Assembly: GCA_902791785.1 (NCBI GenBank)
Contig: CADAXH010000051.1
Coordinates: forward strand, 4,103 to 13,769
DNA: 9,667 nucleotides
From: an uncultured Ruminococcus sp.
Lineage (GTDB): Bacteria > Bacillota > Clostridia > Oscillospirales > CAG-272
Reading direction: 5' to 3'
The notes beneath the pieces were generated by a model, which ran no database searches, had not been told where the DNA came from, and worked only from the letters and a program-made list of their open reading frames with translations. Below, piece after piece: positions 6,877 to 9,667 of this stretch. Position 1 is the stretch's first letter. Each line of letters starts with the position of its first letter. Both the position numbers and the translations under genes were made by a program.

Positions 6877-7959
6877 ATGGATTACAACGCAATAAGAAGA
6901 AAAACAAAAGTTGTTAAAGTCGGAAATATCAGTATTGGTTACGGACATCCAATAGCCGTACAATCAATGCTGAATACTGACAGTCACGATATTAACAAGT
7001 GTATAGAACAAACCCGTAGACTGATTGATTCAGGGTGTGATATCGTTCGTGTAGCTGTCCCTGACATGTCATGCGTGAAAACAATAGCTTCAATCAAAGA
7101 GAAATACCCGGACCTGCCCATCGTTGCAGACATTCACTTTGACTACAGACTGGCAGTTGAATGCGCCTCTGCAGGTGTGGATAAAATCAGAATCAACCCC
7201 GGAAACATTGGTGAAGAATCCAATGTCAAAGCCGTGGTAGATGCGTGCAAGCCCAGAAATATACCCATCAGAATTGGAGTAAACAGCGGTTCACTTGAAA
7301 AGCATCTGCTGGAAAAGTTCGGTTCTCCAACGCCGGAAGCACTTGCTGAAAGTGCGCTGTACAACGCATCTTTGCTTGAAAAATTCGATTATACAGACAT
7401 CGTTATATCCATAAAATCCAGTTCGGCTACAGGTACTTTTTCAGCTAACAAAATAGTTGCGGAAAGATGCAACTATCCTCTTCACATAGGAGTTACAGAA
7501 AGCGGATGCGGAGACGATGCTCTCATTAAGTCGTCATCTGCTCTCGGTGCATTGCTTCTTAACGGAATCGGAGACACAGTCAGGATATCTTTGACCGACG
7601 CACCAGAAAAAGAAGTGATTGCAGCAAAGAAACTGCTGATAGCTCTGGGGCTGACTGACGAAAAACACATAGAAGTTGTTTCATGTCCGACCTGCGGCAG
7701 AACCCAGATAGACCTTGTTCCCATTGTTAATGAATTAAAAAAACGGATAGCTGATTTAAAAGACATCAAAAGAAGCCTTAAAGTTGCCGCCATGGGATGT
7801 GTTGTCAACGGACCGGGAGAGGCAAGAGAAGCAGATATTGGCTTCGCAGGCGGGAAAAACAGTGCGGTTTTAATCAGGAATGGTGAAATAATCAGAAAAA
7901 TTGAAGAAAAAGAAATCGTTGACACTTTAATGGAAGAGATTCAAAAACTGGTTTATTAA
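6877..7959 (+). CDS. ispG: 4-hydroxy-3-methylbut-2-enyl diphosphate synthase (IspG/GcpE)
   Basis: IspG reductively opens the ring of methylerythritol cyclodiphosphate to HMBPP, the next-to-last step of the MEP pathway, using a [4Fe-4S] cluster. The protein has 360 residues, the usual two-domain bacterial form: an N-terminal TIM-barrel domain (about 1-250) and a C-terminal cluster domain. The barrel carries PIAVQSMLNTDSHD near 25-38, the ADIHFDYRLA stretch near 84-93 and the INPGNIG motif at 106-112. Cluster ligands are C270 and C273 in SCPTCGRT, C308 in MGCVVNGPGE and E315. GAGGAG at 6864-6869 overlaps the rseP stop and is 7 nt from the ATG, so the start is well supported. It works with dxr in the same array. 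No anomaly is visible. Confidence 0.97.
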   Translation: MDYNAIRRKTKVVKVGNISIGYGHPIAVQSMLNTDSHDINKCIEQTRRLIDSGCDIVRVAVPDMSCVKTIASIKEKYPDLPIVADIHFDYRLAVECASAGVDKIRINPGNIGEESNVKAVVDACKPRNIPIRIGVNSGSLEKHLLEKFGSPTPEALAESALYNASLLEKFDYTDIVISIKSSSATGTFSANKIVAERCNYPLHIGVTESGCGDDALIKSSSALGALLLNGIGDTVRISLTDAPEKEVIAAKKLLIALGLTDEKHIEVVSCPTCGRTQIDLVPIVNELKKRIADLKDIKRSLKVAAMGCVVNGPGEAREADIGFAGGKNSAVLIRNGEIIRKIEEKEIVDTLMEEIQKLVY

Positions 7960-7971
7960 GCGAGATGAAAA

Positions 7972-9667
7972 ATGAATTTTAAAGATAAATTTACGGAATA
8001 TAAGCCCAGCAGAGGACTGCTTTCCGCAGTTGAAGGCGCCAATGTTACCGGGATTCGTATAGACAAAGAAAAGCGCATACTTGACCTTGATATTGAATTT
8101 GCTGCGCTTCAGAGCAAAAAGCAGATCATTTATCCGCTTGAAAATGGACTTGCAAGCGCCTACAGCCTGAAAAAAGTCACAATCAATCCCAAGTATGATA
8201 AGAGTTTATTCAAGGCTGACTACCTGAACGATATATTGTATGACCTTAAGGCCAAAAACTTCATTTCTGACATTTTCATTTCAGATTTTGCATTTGACGA
8301 ACCGAGCAACACTGTTTTGGTTAAAGCTTCATTTGGATTTGCAGGCGCTGACTTTGTAAAGAAAACAGATATATCAAGTAAAATTGAAAAGAAAATCTAC
8401 GAAGAATTCGGTATCAATGTAGGTGTGGTCATTGATGACAGTACAGACATAGACCCTGAATACGAGAAGAATCTGCTCCAGGAAAGAGAAGAAAAGCTGA
8501 AAAAGATTTATGATTCAACTGCTACCTCTTTCGTGGAGAAAAAGTCATACATAGGCGAGAGTCCGAAAGAATACATAAAGGACGACATGGGAAATCACTA
8601 TGTCGGTAATATGGTATTTGACACCTCAAATGCAAAGATTATCTGGGGCAAACAATTTGATTTTGTCCCGACCCCTTCAAGTTTCATAACAAAACCAATA
8701 AGCAATGTTGTGGTAATGGGACAGATATGTTCTTTCGACATGAGAGAAACAAGAAACCACAGCAAGATATACACCTTCACTCTGACAGATGATGAAGGCG
8801 GTGTTCTGTGCAAAATTACAGGTGTCAACAACGATGACGTTGACAATCTCAAAAACGGAATGTGTCTTGCTATCAGGGGAAGTGTGGAACATGACGAAAA
8901 GGATTTGAACAGGGAACTGACCCTTTTCCCTCAGGATATAGCCGTCATAAAGAGAATTCACAGAGAAGACAAGTATCCGGGCAAGAAAAGAGTTGAATTG
9001 CACCTCCACACAATCATGTCTGCAATGGATGCCGTTTTGACTCCGACTCAGGCAGTTGAAACAGCTATTCGCTGGGGGCATTCTGCCGTTGCAATTACTG
9101 ACCACGGTGTTGTACAGGGATACCCGGAAGCAATGAATGCATTGAAAGATGCAAAGAAAGCCGCAAGCAAACAGGATACAAAGCTTGACTTCAAGATTCT
9201 GTACGGAATGGAAGGCTACCTCGTTGAAGAAAATAAAGCTGTGTTCGGAGAAAAGAATCAGGACCTGAACGGGGAATTTGTAGTCTTTGACATAGAGACT
9301 ACCGGCCTATTGCCGACCAAAGACAAGATTATTCAGATTGGTGCTGAAATAGTAAGAAACAATGAAGTGATATCTTCTTTCCAGACATTTGCCGATCCGG
9401 ACAATATTCGTGATGCGCTTGCCACAAAGGACATCATTGCCTATCGTTATCTGGTAAGAAGAAACGGCACCGAGTATTATGAAATGCTGCGCATGGCTGG
9501 CGTCCGTCATCCGAAAGACCGTGATGATCATATTGTTCATGCCATAGGTCTGGGGTTTACCGACATTGACTCCGAAATGAGGGAGGCTTTGGCAACAAAT
9601 CGCGCCCTCAGTGAAGCACTCGCTGCTGCAGAAGACGCCAACAAAGCCAAGACGGCTTTCCTGTCCA
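7972..9667 (+). CDS. polC: DNA polymerase III PolC-type alpha subunit, N-terminal part; frame becomes histidine-kinase-like after about 9402
   Basis: PolC is the replicative polymerase of low-GC Gram-positives, about 1,400 or more residues with a built-in proofreading exonuclease. Visible are 565 codons and the frame runs off the window. In order: N-terminal domain (1-230), OB-fold (about 244-325, beginning SNVVVMGQI), PHP domain (HLHT at 344-347, ITDHG at 375-379) and the start of the DEDDh exonuclease (FDIETTGL at 439-446 with D440 and E442). PolC similarity stops at D477 in FADPD. From N478 the residues match no part of PolC; the remaining exonuclease motifs, the rest of the PHP domain and the polymerase domain do not follow. 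So the product as written could not be a replicase. The start at 7972 is the first ATG after an in-frame TGA at 7966, with only a weak Shine-Dalgarno. The position after ispG is the expected one. A true polC probably continues elsewhere, and this tail is probably chimeric. Confidence 0.88.
   Translation, partial: MNFKDKFTEYKPSRGLLSAVEGANVTGIRIDKEKRILDLDIEFAALQSKKQIIYPLENGLASAYSLKKVTINPKYDKSLFKADYLNDILYDLKAKNFISDIFISDFAFDEPSNTVLVKASFGFAGADFVKKTDISSKIEKKIYEEFGINVGVVIDDSTDIDPEYEKNLLQEREEKLKKIYDSTATSFVEKKSYIGESPKEYIKDDMGNHYVGNMVFDTSNAKIIWGKQFDFVPTPSSFITKPISNVVVMGQICSFDMRETRNHSKIYTFTLTDDEGGVLCKITGVNNDDVDNLKNGMCLAIRGSVEHDEKDLNRELTLFPQDIAVIKRIHREDKYPGKKRVELHLHTIMSAMDAVLTPTQAVETAIRWGHSAVAITDHGVVQGYPEAMNALKDAKKAASKQDTKLDFKILYGMEGYLVEENKAVFGEKNQDLNGEFVVFDIETTGLLPTKDKIIQIGAEIVRNNEVISSFQTFADPDNIRDALATKDIIAYRYLVRRNGTEYYEMLRMAGVRHPKDRDDHIVHAIGLGFTDIDSEMREALATNRALSEALAAAEDANKAKTAFLS
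9402..9667 (+). other. Fragment of a sensor histidine kinase (PAS-like end plus linker), in frame with polC
   Basis: Residues encoded here read as the end of a PAS-like sensory domain (YRYLVRRNGTEYYEMLRMAG, then HIVHAIGLGFTDIDSEMRE), an alanine- and glutamate-rich coiled linker (RALSEALAAAEDANKAK) and TAFLS. In many Clostridial hybrid sensor kinases that last stretch leads directly into the phospho-acceptor box NMSHEIRTPMN; the window ends just before it. Hand-counted GC is 134 of 267 (50%) for 9401-9667 against 118 of 280 (42%) for 9121-9400. Arginine codons are CGN in 6 of 9 cases, against 3 of 13 in the PolC part. The join near 9400 keeps the frame. The best explanations are an assembly join into a repeated kinase gene, or less likely a real rearrangement. 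The protein family call rests on recalled similarity. Confidence 0.7.

Noticed and set aside
7482..7925. 147-residue open frame on the minus strand opposite ispG
   Set aside because: Antisense to the conserved cluster domain of ispG; serine-rich and low complexity, typical of a shadow frame.
9307..9540. 77-residue minus-strand frame spanning the polC/kinase join
   Set aside because: Antisense shadow with no recognisable domain; it does not explain the join.

Overview
The window is one gene-dense, single-strand (+) stretch of bacterial chromosome, about 42% GC where I counted it and rich in AGA arginine codons. The order pyrH-frr-uppS-cdsA-dxr-rseP-ispG-polC, the MEP isoprenoid pathway and a PolC-type replicative polymerase point to a Firmicute, most likely an anaerobic member of the Clostridia. 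I cannot name the species. Gaps between genes are at most 47 nt and several genes overlap by 4 or 8 nt, so this looks like one co-transcribed array. I see no convincing promoter or intrinsic terminator.

Layout. 1-334: 3' end of rpe (pentose phosphate pathway). 346-1887: one uninterrupted 513-codon gene joining a serine O-acetyltransferase (cysteine synthesis) to a phosphoglycolate-phosphatase-like HAD hydrolase. 1900-2534: pyrH (UMP kinase), broken by an internal deletion near its 5' end. 2531-3085: frr (ribosome recycling). 3086-3132: short gap with a strong hairpin. 3133-7959: uppS, cdsA, dxr, rseP and ispG. 7972-9667: start of polC, which runs off the window.

How the genes fit together. 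Dxr and IspG make isoprenoid precursors by the MEP route. UppS turns them into undecaprenyl diphosphate, the lipid carrier for wall synthesis. CdsA makes CDP-diacylglycerol for phospholipids, and RseP is a membrane protease of the envelope. PyrH, Frr and PolC add nucleotide supply, translation and replication, so the array is a growth and envelope block. The upstream pair (rpe and the fusion) belongs to central carbon and cysteine metabolism, and it sits where rpsB-tsf often precedes pyrH.

Three things stand out. (1) The serine acetyltransferase-HAD fusion is the best candidate for new biology. (2) pyrH lacks about 85 nt encoding its N-terminal phosphate-binding segment and is frameshifted, which is surprising for a normally essential gene. 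(3) Near 9400 the polC reading frame passes in frame, inside the exonuclease domain, into sequence typical of a sensor histidine kinase, with higher GC and different arginine codons. Points 2 and 3 may well be assembly artefacts, and I flag them as such. I found no CRISPR array, mobile element, tRNA, rRNA or recognisable defence system.
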